This document shows, one piece after another, positions 1 through 6,652 of a stretch of DNA of 9,919 nucleotides. Location of the stretch: contig DATESB010000241.1 of the NCBI GenBank assembly GCA_035271065.1, positions 1-9,919 of the forward strand, given 5' to 3'. This stretch comes from JAAYYM01 sp035271065 (GTDB taxonomy: Bacteria > Bacillota > Clostridia > Lachnospirales > Lachnospiraceae). The notes below the pieces were generated by a model, which searched no databases, was not told the DNA's origin, and saw only the letters and a program-made list of their open reading frames with translations. The stretch's first letter is position 1. The number at the start of each line of letters is the position of its first letter. The translations under genes and the position numbers were made by a program.

Positions 1-281
1 ATTCCTCGTTCACTGTGCATATTTCTCACAACCTGTATTTCATTGGCATTGTCCTTCACCACTTCTTGCAGAAGTGTATTCTGCTGTACAATATACTGCT
101 CAATTTCATCATACTGCGTTACAACAATCACCTGCGAAATCAGTGCTGTTTCCTGCAGAATAGAGATAAGCTTCCCCAATGTATATTGGTACATCGGCTT
201 TCCTCCTATCTCATGCAATAACTTATTTTCTCCAAACCGCTTACTGAAGCCGGCTGCCAAATATATTGCACTGATTGTCAT
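1..281 (-). CDS. MobA/MocA-like nucleotidyltransferase, 3' end cut off by window edge
   Basis: Only the first 93 residues are visible; the frame is open to base 1, so the gene is partial. Residues 8-22 read LAAGFSKRFGENKLL, the nucleotide-binding signature of the MobA-like NTP-transferase fold (L-A-A-G-x-S-x-R-F/M-G plus the K-L-L lysine). The rest matches the Rossmann-like opening: IGGKPMYQYTL, then a strand QVIVVTQ, then VVRNMHSERG near the edge. Members of this family attach CMP or GMP to molybdopterin, or make other nucleotide-activated compounds. The S-x-x-G turn resembles MocA/YgfJ-type molybdenum cofactor cytidylyltransferases of clostridial molybdenum-hydroxylase clusters. The start ATG at 281 is supported by GGGAG at 291-287, five bases upstream. 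It lies 78 bases downstream of xpt on the same strand. The fold is certain, but the MocA assignment is an inference because the C-terminal half is missing. Confidence 0.8.
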   Translation of the reverse strand, partial: MTISAIYLAAGFSKRFGENKLLHEIGGKPMYQYTLGKLISILQETALISQVIVVTQYDEIEQYIVQQNTLLQEVVKDNANEIQVVRNMHSERG

Positions 282-302
282 TCTTTCTCCCTTTTGATTG
301 AA

Positions 303-333
303 AATAGAACCGAAGTCGACCCGCGGTTCTATT
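303..333 (-). terminator. Intrinsic terminator-like hairpin downstream of xpt
   Basis: A perfect 10-base inverted repeat (AATAGAACCG at 303-312, CGGTTCTATT at 324-333) flanks an 11-base loop. Read on the minus strand, it begins 27 bases after the xpt stop codon and runs directly into TTTTC, a short U-tract. This fits partial Rho-independent termination of xpt. The U-tract is short and the next gene is codirectional, so read-through into the nucleotidyltransferase is possible. An operator or processing hairpin is the alternative. Confidence 0.55.
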
Positions 334-359
334 CCTATTGATTTATATATTCTCTATCC

Positions 360-944
360 CTAATTTTGTTGTCTGAACACAATTTCTCCGGTCTCGTCAT
401 TCATACTTTCTACAATGGCCAATGATTCCACACGGATTCCTTGTTGACGCAAGGCCTCGCCGCCTACCTGAAAGCCCTTTTCAATTGCAATACCTGCTCC
501 AACAAGTGTTGCTCCGGCATCCTTTACCAATTGTGCAAGCCCTTCCAATGCCTTACCGTTGGCAAGAAAATCATCAATTAATAGTATCTTATCCTCCGGC
601 TTAAGGAATTGCTTTGATACAATAATATCAAATACCCTTCCATGTGTAAAAGACTCCACACGCGTTGTATATACATCACCTGCAATATTCTTTGTCTTTG
701 ACTTCTTGGCAAATACAACAGGCACTTGAAAATACTGAGCCACAATACATGCAATTCCAATTCCGGACGCTTCTATGGTCAATATTTTTGTAATTTCTTC
801 ACTCATGAAAAGTTGCTTGAATTCTCTTCCCATTTCACAAAACAACGGAATATCCATCTGATGATTCAAGAAACTGTCTACCTTTAATATATTTCCCGGT
901 CTTACAACACCGTCTCTGCGAATACGTTCCTCTAATAATTGCAT
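360..944 (-). CDS. xpt: Xanthine phosphoribosyltransferase
   Basis: This 194-residue protein has the same length as B. subtilis Xpt. It is a cytoplasmic purine-salvage enzyme that converts xanthine and PRPP to XMP. The type I phosphoribosyltransferase PRPP loop is at residues 120-131 (ILLIDDFLANGK), with the acidic pair D124-D125. The hood and N-terminal segments match the family: LEERIRRDGVVRPGNILKVD at the start, LTIEASGIGIA at 55-65 and the flexible-loop stretch around KSKTKNIAGDVY. The ATG at 944 has GAGAGG seven bases upstream. The gene is transcribed divergently from the ATP-grasp pair, and a hairpin follows its stop. Unlike B. subtilis xpt, it is not preceded by a purine riboswitch. 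Only 101 bases separate it from the divergent gene, and none of the conserved aptamer loops is present. Confidence 0.95.
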   Translation of the reverse strand: MQLLEERIRRDGVVRPGNILKVDSFLNHQMDIPLFCEMGREFKQLFMSEEITKILTIEASGIGIACIVAQYFQVPVVFAKKSKTKNIAGDVYTTRVESFTHGRVFDIIVSKQFLKPEDKILLIDDFLANGKALEGLAQLVKDAGATLVGAGIAIEKGFQVGGEALRQQGIRVESLAIVESMNDETGEIVFRQQN

Positions 945-982
945 ATGTACGCCTCTCTTCGTTATTGAATTGTATTGAAAAC

Positions 983-991
983 AGTATATCA
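983..991 (-). promoter_or_regulatory. Extended -10 promoter for xpt
   Basis: On the minus strand the sequence reads TGATATACT, an extended -10 (TGn followed by TATACT at 988-983). The -35 position 17 bases upstream (1011-1006, TAGTAA) matches only three of six bases, as is common when an extended -10 is present. Transcription would start near 976, giving a leader of about 32 bases. An 8-base palindrome, AGATATCT (991-998), abuts the -10 and could be a regulator site. Confidence 0.5.
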
Positions 992-1032
992 GATATCTCG
1001 CTGAATTACTAGATTTGTCAGAGAATATATTG

Positions 1033-1038
1033 TATAAT
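1033..1038 (+). promoter_or_regulatory. Perfect -10 (TATAAT) just upstream of the first ATP-grasp start codon
   Basis: A consensus TATAAT ends seven bases before the ATG at 1046, so transcription would start at or next to the A of the start codon. The -35 position at 17-base spacing (1010-1015, TAGATT) matches three of six bases. No Shine-Dalgarno sequence lies between the -10 and the ATG. This is the arrangement expected for a leaderless mRNA. Confidence 0.5.
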
Positions 1039-1045
1039 TTTCATT

Positions 1046-1996
1046 ATGAATACGACGAAAAAATATGGCTGGCTGATTGTGAATCAATTCCTGCAGACCG
1101 GCAAATTTAATGAAATATATGACTGGTTGCTACGTGCTGCCAACAAAACTAGCTGTCAATTGGAACTAAAGACCAACGCAGAGTTGTTATCCTGTATGTC
1201 AGACGGTCTTTTGACTGTAACATCCTTGTCTGAAAAACAGCCTGATTTCATTCTGTTTTGGGATAAGGATATACGACTTGCCCATGCATTGGAGCAGCTT
1301 GGTTTCCGTCTGTTTAATCGTGCTGATGCAATTGAGACATGTGATGATAAATCACTGACCTTTATGCGCCTTAGCACCCTCAATCAGACACCCGTATCTG
1401 AAGAGAAACCACAGCCACACTTTCCAATGCCTCAGACAATTCTTGCTCCCATGACTTATGAAAATATTGGATATCACGAGAATTATTCGTTTCTAAATCA
1501 AGTGGAAGCGCAATTATCTTATCCAATGGTCCTAAAAGAATGTTTCGGCTCTTTTGGTGCACAGGTATATCTGGTGCAGAACCGTTCCGAAGCAGAACAA
1601 ACCATTACACAATGTGCCGGACGTCCTCTACTCTTTCAGCAATTCATAAAAAGCAGTTACGGACGCGATTTGCGTTTACAGGTAGTGGGTGGACAGGTAG
1701 TCGCTACTATGCTCCGGACACATGACGCAGACTTTCGTGCCAATATTACAAACGGTGGGAAAATGTCGACCTATATACCAAGTTCTGAAGCATGTTCGCT
1801 GGCGATTCATGTGTGTGAAGCGCTGCAACTCGACTTTGCAGGGGTAGATCTTCTTTTTGGAAAACACGATGAACCTATTCTCTGTGAAGTCAATTCCAAT
1901 GCTCATTTTAAGAATATCCATACCTGTACCGGCGTCAATGTTGCTGACAAAATTATGGAACATATCATCAAAGAAATCTATCAAGAAGAAGTGTGA
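1046..1996 (+). CDS. RimK-like ATP-grasp ligase, first of a tandem pair
   Basis: This 316-residue protein looks cytoplasmic. ATP-grasp ligases of the RimK group join a carboxylate, activated as acyl phosphate, to an amine, typically adding an amino acid to a protein, peptide or small molecule. The N-terminal pre-ATP-grasp domain spans roughly residues 8-120. The ATP-grasp core holds the nucleotide lysine K164 in VLKECFGSFGAQ, RDLRLQVVGGQVVATMLR at 207-224, ANITNGGK at 232-239 (RimK-type F-R-x-N-x-x-x-G-G), D268 in FAGVDLLF, and the metal motif E281-V-N283. The core residues therefore look intact. No upstream in-frame start exists before a stop at 1010-1012, and the conserved GWLIVN begins at residue 8, so ATG 1046 is well supported despite lacking a ribosome binding site. 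The second ligase follows after three bases. The substrate cannot be assigned. Confidence 0.88.
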   Translation: MNTTKKYGWLIVNQFLQTGKFNEIYDWLLRAANKTSCQLELKTNAELLSCMSDGLLTVTSLSEKQPDFILFWDKDIRLAHALEQLGFRLFNRADAIETCDDKSLTFMRLSTLNQTPVSEEKPQPHFPMPQTILAPMTYENIGYHENYSFLNQVEAQLSYPMVLKECFGSFGAQVYLVQNRSEAEQTITQCAGRPLLFQQFIKSSYGRDLRLQVVGGQVVATMLRTHDADFRANITNGGKMSTYIPSSEACSLAIHVCEALQLDFAGVDLLFGKHDEPILCEVNSNAHFKNIHTCTGVNVADKIMEHIIKEIYQEEV

Positions 1997-1999
1997 AAT

Positions 2000-2878
2000 A
2001 TGACCGGTTGGATTTTGTATGAAAAAAAAGATGCTGATAAAAATAAGAAATACATTGAAATGTTCATGACGCAAGCGGCAAACTATAAGGTTCCTCTGTC
2101 GCTTGTTTTGATTGAAGATTTGGTACATGGCACTATGGCAAACGACACCGATATTCCCAAAGCCATACCGGATTTCATCGTCAACCGATCCCGCAATGCT
2201 TCTGTTGCTGCGCATTTTGAGCAAATGAATTGTCGTGTATTTAATCCGTCAATCGTTACCAAACTATGCAATCACAAACGCCTGACCTATGACTTTGTAC
2301 AGAAACACGGTATTCCTATTATGGATACTGTATACACATATGAAGACGCTGCCTCCATGCGTTTCCCATTTGTCGTAAAGCCTGCCTGTGGACATGGCGG
2401 TAACTGTGTCACGTTAGTTCATAACCGCGATGAATTACAATTTGCGGTAAATGCTATCAAAGAAAAGTATCAAGAAAACTCCGATATAGTCTTTCAGTGC
2501 TGTGCTTCCGACATCGGCAAGGATTTGAGGGTATATGTGCTCAATGGAACTGTCATTGCTGCCGTTATGCGTCAGGCTTATGATTGTAATCATATTCCCA
2601 ATCTATCGGATCCCAATGTAGATATCCGCAGTAATTACTCTCTTGGTCACACAGCCTCACTGCATACATTAACCGAGGAAGAGGCGGCACTGGTCAATCA
2701 AATCATTCCTCTGTTGCCTTTTGACTGCATCGGCATTGATTTTGTCTATGAAAAAGGACACCCCAGCTTCAATGAAATCGAAGATGCTGTAGGTGCCCGT
2801 ATGCTCTATGCTAATTCTGAAATTGATATCGTATCGGAGTACTTTCGCTATATCATAAACACGGTTCATAAACCCTAA
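2000..2878 (+). CDS. RimK-like ATP-grasp ligase, second of a tandem pair
   Basis: This 292-residue paralogue of the upstream gene is strongly diverged. It shares the opening GWIL and the same domain order. The pre-ATP-grasp domain is at about 1-100. The core has K127 in FVVKPACGHGGNC, KDLRVYVLNGTVIAAVMR at 174-191, DIRSNYSLGHTAS at 208-220, D247 in IGIDFVYE, and NEIEDAVGARMLY at 258-270. The usual metal-binding E-x-N is E259-I-E261 here, so the asparagine is replaced by glutamate. That change could keep metal binding, but it marks a distinct subfamily. It starts four bases after the upstream stop codon, with only a weak GAAG-type purine stretch (1985-1991) before the ATG, so translational coupling is likely. 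The two proteins may act in sequence or as a complex. Product and partner are unknown. Confidence 0.86.
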   Translation: MTGWILYEKKDADKNKKYIEMFMTQAANYKVPLSLVLIEDLVHGTMANDTDIPKAIPDFIVNRSRNASVAAHFEQMNCRVFNPSIVTKLCNHKRLTYDFVQKHGIPIMDTVYTYEDAASMRFPFVVKPACGHGGNCVTLVHNRDELQFAVNAIKEKYQENSDIVFQCCASDIGKDLRVYVLNGTVIAAVMRQAYDCNHIPNLSDPNVDIRSNYSLGHTASLHTLTEEEAALVNQIIPLLPFDCIGIDFVYEKGHPSFNEIEDAVGARMLYANSEIDIVSEYFRYIINTVHKP

Positions 2879-2884
2879 ATCATA

Positions 2885-3688
2885 TTAATGCTTCGGAACC
2901 GGTTCTACCTCGTCTTGATTATCCTTGATATAAACTACTCTCTTCTCTAAAGTCGGCAGCCACTTCACCGCACATACACCCGCAAACAGTGAAACTGCTA
3001 ATCCTAACACCTTACCAATCAACGTGATATCGTCCGGTGCATATTCATTTAGCAGTAATCCTGTAATATTTAGAATGACATGCAGAAATACCGCCGGCCA
3101 TAAAGATTTCAATTTATACACCACATATCCGAATACAAGTCCCATCACAAACGCATACAATCCCTGAACCAGACTCATATGATATAGTCCAAACAATGCG
3201 GCCTGCACAACATTTGCCACTGCTGTCGGAAATGCCTTTTTTGCATACTGATAAGTTAACCCGCGGAAAATACATTCTTCTCCAATCGGTGCAAGCAAGA
3301 CAACATATAAAATAGACATCCATGATTGTTGGAACAGACTTTGCATCGAAGACTGATATTGATCGGTTGCACCCTCTATCAGCGGTAAAATCAGTGTCAG
3401 AAAGAAACTGATTATGAATTGACCGGCAACTGCAAGGACAAACAGCAACAGCATATTTTTGAATGTAATTACGTCTTTAGCCTCAACTTCAGGTTTTCTT
3501 CCGAAACATTTGTAATACCACCCCAAAAAGACTACACAATAAATCACGCCAATGAGCATACGCATCAAAACTCCTGACACACCGATTGGAGCCATCCGAG
3601 CAAATGTTGCAACCGCCATCTGAATGACAAATGACAACAAAAACGGTATGGGTATTATGCAAATATAGTAAGAATTCCTGCGGTTCAT
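2885..3688 (-). CDS. CPBP-family intramembrane glutamic protease (CAAX/Abi type)
   Basis: This 267-residue, multi-spanning membrane protein carries the three CPBP motifs: EECIFRG at 137-143 (E137, E138, R142), F166-G-L-Y-H170, and H203-V-I-L-N207. Together these build the Rce1-like catalytic site, so the protein is probably active. Hydrophobic segments lie near residues 8-30, 40-58, 78-103, 124-136, 155-192 and 197-243, followed by a charged cytoplasmic tail rich in D, E and K. Bacterial members act in peptide maturation, bacteriocin immunity or membrane-protein turnover, and the substrate cannot be read from the sequence. Its ATG overlaps the stop of the upstream SGNH-like gene by four bases (ATGA), with GGGAG just upstream, so it is translationally coupled to the acylation module. 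It ends six bases from the convergent ATP-grasp gene. Confidence 0.9.
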   Translation of the reverse strand: MNRRNSYYICIIPIPFLLSFVIQMAVATFARMAPIGVSGVLMRMLIGVIYCVVFLGWYYKCFGRKPEVEAKDVITFKNMLLLFVLAVAGQFIISFFLTLILPLIEGATDQYQSSMQSLFQQSWMSILYVVLLAPIGEECIFRGLTYQYAKKAFPTAVANVVQAALFGLYHMSLVQGLYAFVMGLVFGYVVYKLKSLWPAVFLHVILNITGLLLNEYAPDDITLIGKVLGLAVSLFAGVCAVKWLPTLEKRVVYIKDNQDEVEPVPKH

Positions 3689-4731
3689 TGTTCTCCCTCA
3701 GCCTCGTAGGGCACTACTCCTTGTTCAATCGCCTGCTCTCTTAAAAAGGTCAAAAATTCTTCTTTGTTTTCGTCTGTAACATGCACGCCAAACCCCTGAT
3801 CCTTGACTACCTGATCAATGGTATCCCAAAAAGCAGCTGATATCATCCACTCACCAACTTGTGGTGCGTAATGACTGGCTTCATAATAGCAACGACTTTC
3901 AATCGTAACATGCGAAATACTGCTGAAATTATAGAAATCTGTAATATCTGCCAGAGCCTCCAGGAAATCCAAATAACCGTTTTCTACTGCCTTCTCATAA
4001 GTCAGGTAATACAGCGGATTGGTCATAATCGTCAAATGAATATCATATTCTTCACACAAATCTATCATTTCCTGTATGTCCGAAATAGCTTCCTCTATTC
4101 TGAGGTCATAATAATCTGCCCAATATCCAACTGCATCTGTACTGTCAAATGCGGGCGGAATATCCAGTTTTTCTGTTCCTGTACGGCGAAACCGTTCCAA
4201 GTAATCCGGATCTGGATCCTTGAAATTTCGTATCACTTTTAATGATTCATAAGTAGTCAGCAAATCACAATACTTCGCATAGAAAGAAATCTGTGACAAC
4301 ACATCTTCATCCGGATACGGAATGCGGTACAAGACCGTTTCATGCATGACCGGATCCACAAAACACGAAATATCATCCACCAGCATAATGATATTCTTCG
4401 GAACAAATCCATTCTCAATCATGATTTTCAGAGCATGCACATGCTCTGCCGGAAGTGCTTCCGAACTCGACATATTGTAATAAGTTCCGTCTGTCAGTTT
4501 GTCTACATCAAAGAAACCTGCTCTTGAGGAACCAAATACAAGTGAATCAAATTTATCCTGATTGTTGAGGACATACTTTGTCTTTATGAAATTCTTATTG
4601 GGTTCCACACCGTTATTTCGCGGAGTATCATAATGAAATACATTGTAAGGATCGATTATGACCGTTACAGGAACAAATATGATACCCAATATGAGAATAA
4701 ATGCAAAGAACTTTATTATAAAGCGTTTCAT
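3685..4731 (-). CDS. Membrane-anchored SGNH/AlgJ-like partner of the MBOAT acyltransferase
   Basis: This 348-residue protein has a single N-terminal hydrophobic segment (residues 5-26), followed by DPYNVF and an extracytoplasmic domain. This is the layout of AlgJ/AlgX- and DltD-like proteins that receive acyl groups from an MBOAT partner. SGNH block I is VFGSSRAGFF at 65-74, with S69 the likely nucleophile. The block V region is YYEASHYAPQVGEW at 282-295, with H287. At the usual D-x-x-H aspartate position there is E284, an apparent Asp-to-Glu change. Strands such as NIIMLVDD (113-120) and HLTIMTNPLYY (232-242) fit the SGNH fold. The gene lies 12 bases after the MBOAT gene, with AGGA and AAGGG purine stretches before its ATG, and overlaps the CPBP gene by four bases. 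The general role is confident from context, but the polymer that is acylated is unknown. Confidence 0.78.
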   Translation of the reverse strand: MKRFIIKFFAFILILGIIFVPVTVIIDPYNVFHYDTPRNNGVEPNKNFIKTKYVLNNQDKFDSLVFGSSRAGFFDVDKLTDGTYYNMSSSEALPAEHVHALKIMIENGFVPKNIIMLVDDISCFVDPVMHETVLYRIPYPDEDVLSQISFYAKYCDLLTTYESLKVIRNFKDPDPDYLERFRRTGTEKLDIPPAFDSTDAVGYWADYYDLRIEEAISDIQEMIDLCEEYDIHLTIMTNPLYYLTYEKAVENGYLDFLEALADITDFYNFSSISHVTIESRCYYEASHYAPQVGEWMISAAFWDTIDQVVKDQGFGVHVTDENKEEFLTFLREQAIEQGVVPYEAEGEQ

Positions 4732-4743
4732 AGTGTCCCTTTC

Positions 4744-6225
4744 CTAAAACTTAAAATAAATAAATTCTTGTTTCACACCGTTATGCAGGCTCAGTACAAT
4801 CACCAAAACAGTAATTGCAAGATAGATAAGCCAGCGAATCGGAAGTTTTAATTTATCCATGCTACGCAGTAAATCATGACGAAGACTGAAATAATCAAAT
4901 CCCATAATGAATACAATAGCAGCTCCGATTTTTGCCACCGACAGGTAACTCATTGTAGTATCCTGCATTGCTTGTGCCCAACTCAAATCAGAAAACATAT
5001 GTGTTGTAATATAAATAGCATCCGTTATTGAATCTGCACGAAAGAACATCCATGCATAGGCAACCAAGCAAAACGTAAGTATCGTATGTGCAACTCTTTG
5101 CATTTTCCCACGTGTTGTTGCGGCTTTCGATACCGCATCAATTTTGGCAGATATTTTTTTATCTCTGCTCTTTCTCCAGATATCCTTTACAGTGTTTTCT
5201 ATAATCTGATACACTCCATGAATGGCTCCCCATAACACAAACGTCCAATTGGCACCATGCCACAAGCCACTCGCAAGAAAAGTTAAAAGTAGATTTAAGT
5301 TTTTTTGTGATTTTGATACGCGATTTCCGCCAAGCGGAATATAAACATAGTCCCGAAACCATGTAGATAAGGATATATGCCAACGGCTCCAGAATTCCTT
5401 TACAGATGCAGCATAATACGGCTGCTTGAAATTGTTCATCAAGTTAATACCCATCAGTTTTGCAACACCGATTGCGATATCTGAGTAACCGGAGAAGTCA
5501 CAATATATTTGAAACGTATATAAGATAATCACAACAATAAAACTCAATCCGGTATAATCAGTTACATTGTTAAAGATAACATCTACATATCTGGACATAG
5601 AGTCCGCAAATATCATTTTCTTCAAGAAACCAAGCAGAATCAAGCGCAACCCATAGACTGCTCCGTCATAATCAAACTTTTTCTCTTCTTCAAACTGAGG
5701 CAGCATATTGGCTGCACGTTCAATCGGTCCGGAAAGAATATTGGGAAAGAATGAGACAAACAATGCATATTTACCAAGGTTTCGCTCAGCACTTATTTTG
5801 CCCTTATAAACATCCGCAATATAGCCCACCATTTGGAACGTATAGAATGAAATTCCGATTGGCATCACTAGCTTCAACGTTGTTTCATGCACAGGAATAG
5901 CAAAGAAACGCAGTAAATCAAATATTGAACCCAGTGCAAAATTTGTATATTTAAAGATCAACAACAGGGATAATGTCAACAATATTCCCGCTGTCAATAA
6001 TGCCTTTTTCTGTTTCGCTGATTGTGCCCGTTCCAGCAAAAGAGCACAAAAATAGGACACTGCTGTCGTAAACAGTATCACTAGAATATAACGAGGCTCC
6101 CAACTCAGATAAAAATAGCAATTGGCTGCAAGCAGTGCCATCCATCTGAAACGATGCGGAAGCGCCCAATAAATCAAGAAAACAATTGGCATAAAGATTG
6201 CAAATGCCAGGGAATTAAATAACAT
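4744..6225 (-). CDS. MBOAT-family membrane-bound O-acyltransferase (AlgI-like)
   Basis: This 493-residue polytopic membrane protein has the family's usual length. It begins MLFNSLAFAIFMPIVFLIYW, the hallmark N-terminus of AlgI/PatA-type MBOAT proteins. Further signatures are PIGISFYTFQ (122-131), FVSFFPNILSGPI (156-168), YCDFSGYSDIAIG (241-253), FWSRWHISLSTWFRDYVYIP (278-297, containing H283) and GLWHGANWTFVLWGAIHG (320-337), where H323 and H336 are the conserved histidines. Such enzymes pass acyl groups, usually acetyl, across the membrane to an SGNH-type partner that modifies exopolysaccharide, peptidoglycan or teichoic acid. The neighbouring downstream gene encodes that partner type. Its ATG overlaps the end of the Rrf2 gene by 11 bases, with TAGGA upstream inside the Rrf2 coding region, so the regulator and the acyltransferase are likely on one transcript. 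Confidence 0.95.
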   Translation of the reverse strand: MLFNSLAFAIFMPIVFLIYWALPHRFRWMALLAANCYFYLSWEPRYILVILFTTAVSYFCALLLERAQSAKQKKALLTAGILLTLSLLLIFKYTNFALGSIFDLLRFFAIPVHETTLKLVMPIGISFYTFQMVGYIADVYKGKISAERNLGKYALFVSFFPNILSGPIERAANMLPQFEEEKKFDYDGAVYGLRLILLGFLKKMIFADSMSRYVDVIFNNVTDYTGLSFIVVIILYTFQIYCDFSGYSDIAIGVAKLMGINLMNNFKQPYYAASVKEFWSRWHISLSTWFRDYVYIPLGGNRVSKSQKNLNLLLTFLASGLWHGANWTFVLWGAIHGVYQIIENTVKDIWRKSRDKKISAKIDAVSKAATTRGKMQRVAHTILTFCLVAYAWMFFRADSITDAIYITTHMFSDLSWAQAMQDTTMSYLSVAKIGAAIVFIMGFDYFSLRHDLLRSMDKLKLPIRWLIYLAITVLVIVLSLHNGVKQEFIYFKF

Positions 6226-6652
6226 ACTGGCTTCCTACCCTCTCCTGGTGCTGCTCCAATAAATCAGCAATTGTAACATGGTCAACCACATTATTAATCG
6301 CCTGCTCCAGGTCCTTCCACACAGCAAGTGTATCACACGTGTCACAGCGTTTACACTCATTCTCATCGCTGCTCAGACAGGCTACCGGCGAGAGACTTCC
6401 TTCAGTCAGCCGCAGAATCATTCCCACGGTATATTCCTTTGGTTCCTTTGCCAGTCGATAGCCACCCTGCGCACCACGTACACTATGCACATATCCTGCC
6501 TTCTGCAGGATTGCAATTATTTGTTCCAGATACTTTTCAGAGATATCCTGACGTTTCGCAATCTGTTTTACTTTGATATATTCACCGGTATCATGAATTG
6601 CCAGATCCAGCATCACACGTACCGCATATCTTCCTCGTGTTGAAATCATCAT
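6215..6652 (-). CDS. Rrf2-family transcriptional regulator with four-cysteine cluster
   Basis: This 145-residue protein has the family's usual length. The winged helix is at residues 1-75: MMISTRGRYAVRVMLDLA, then the recognition region DISEKYLEQIIAILQKAG, then the wing SVRGAQGGYRL. A dimerisation helix follows. The loop holds C92, C100, C103 and C106 (C-x7-C-x2-C-x2-C), suggesting an Fe-S or redox sensor as in IscR or NsrR; CymR, as I recall it, lacks this cluster. I chose the ATG at 6652 because GGAGG (6665-6661) is eight bases upstream and the family begins M-M-I-S-T. A GTG at 6661 would overlap that binding site. It lies downstream of cysK, a placement that recalls CymR, and overlaps the MBOAT gene by 11 bases. 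Its targets are unproven; cysK, itself and the acylation genes are the obvious candidates. Confidence 0.92.
   Translation of the reverse strand: MMISTRGRYAVRVMLDLAIHDTGEYIKVKQIAKRQDISEKYLEQIIAILQKAGYVHSVRGAQGGYRLAKEPKEYTVGMILRLTEGSLSPVACLSSDENECKRCDTCDTLAVWKDLEQAINNVVDHVTIADLLEQHQERVGSQYVI

Noticed and set aside
945..1045. Possible purine riboswitch upstream of xpt
   Set aside because: The conserved aptamer loops and the pairing stem are absent on the minus strand, and the predicted leader of about 32 bases is too short.
945..1045. Graspetide precursor peptide beside the ATP-grasp genes
   Set aside because: No small open frame with a ribosome binding site and an acidic/Thr/Ser-rich core lies in this spacer, between the two ligases, or just after them.
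2896..2905. GAACCGGTTC palindrome as a bidirectional terminator
   Set aside because: It has no loop and no U-tract on either side, and it lies inside the CPBP coding end.
3859..4242. 127-codon plus-strand open frame
   Set aside because: It lies antisense to the SGNH-like gene, shows no recognisable domain, and the opposite strand is clearly coding.
6278..6643. 121-codon plus-strand open frame
   Set aside because: It is an antisense shadow of the Rrf2 gene, whose protein motifs are unambiguous.
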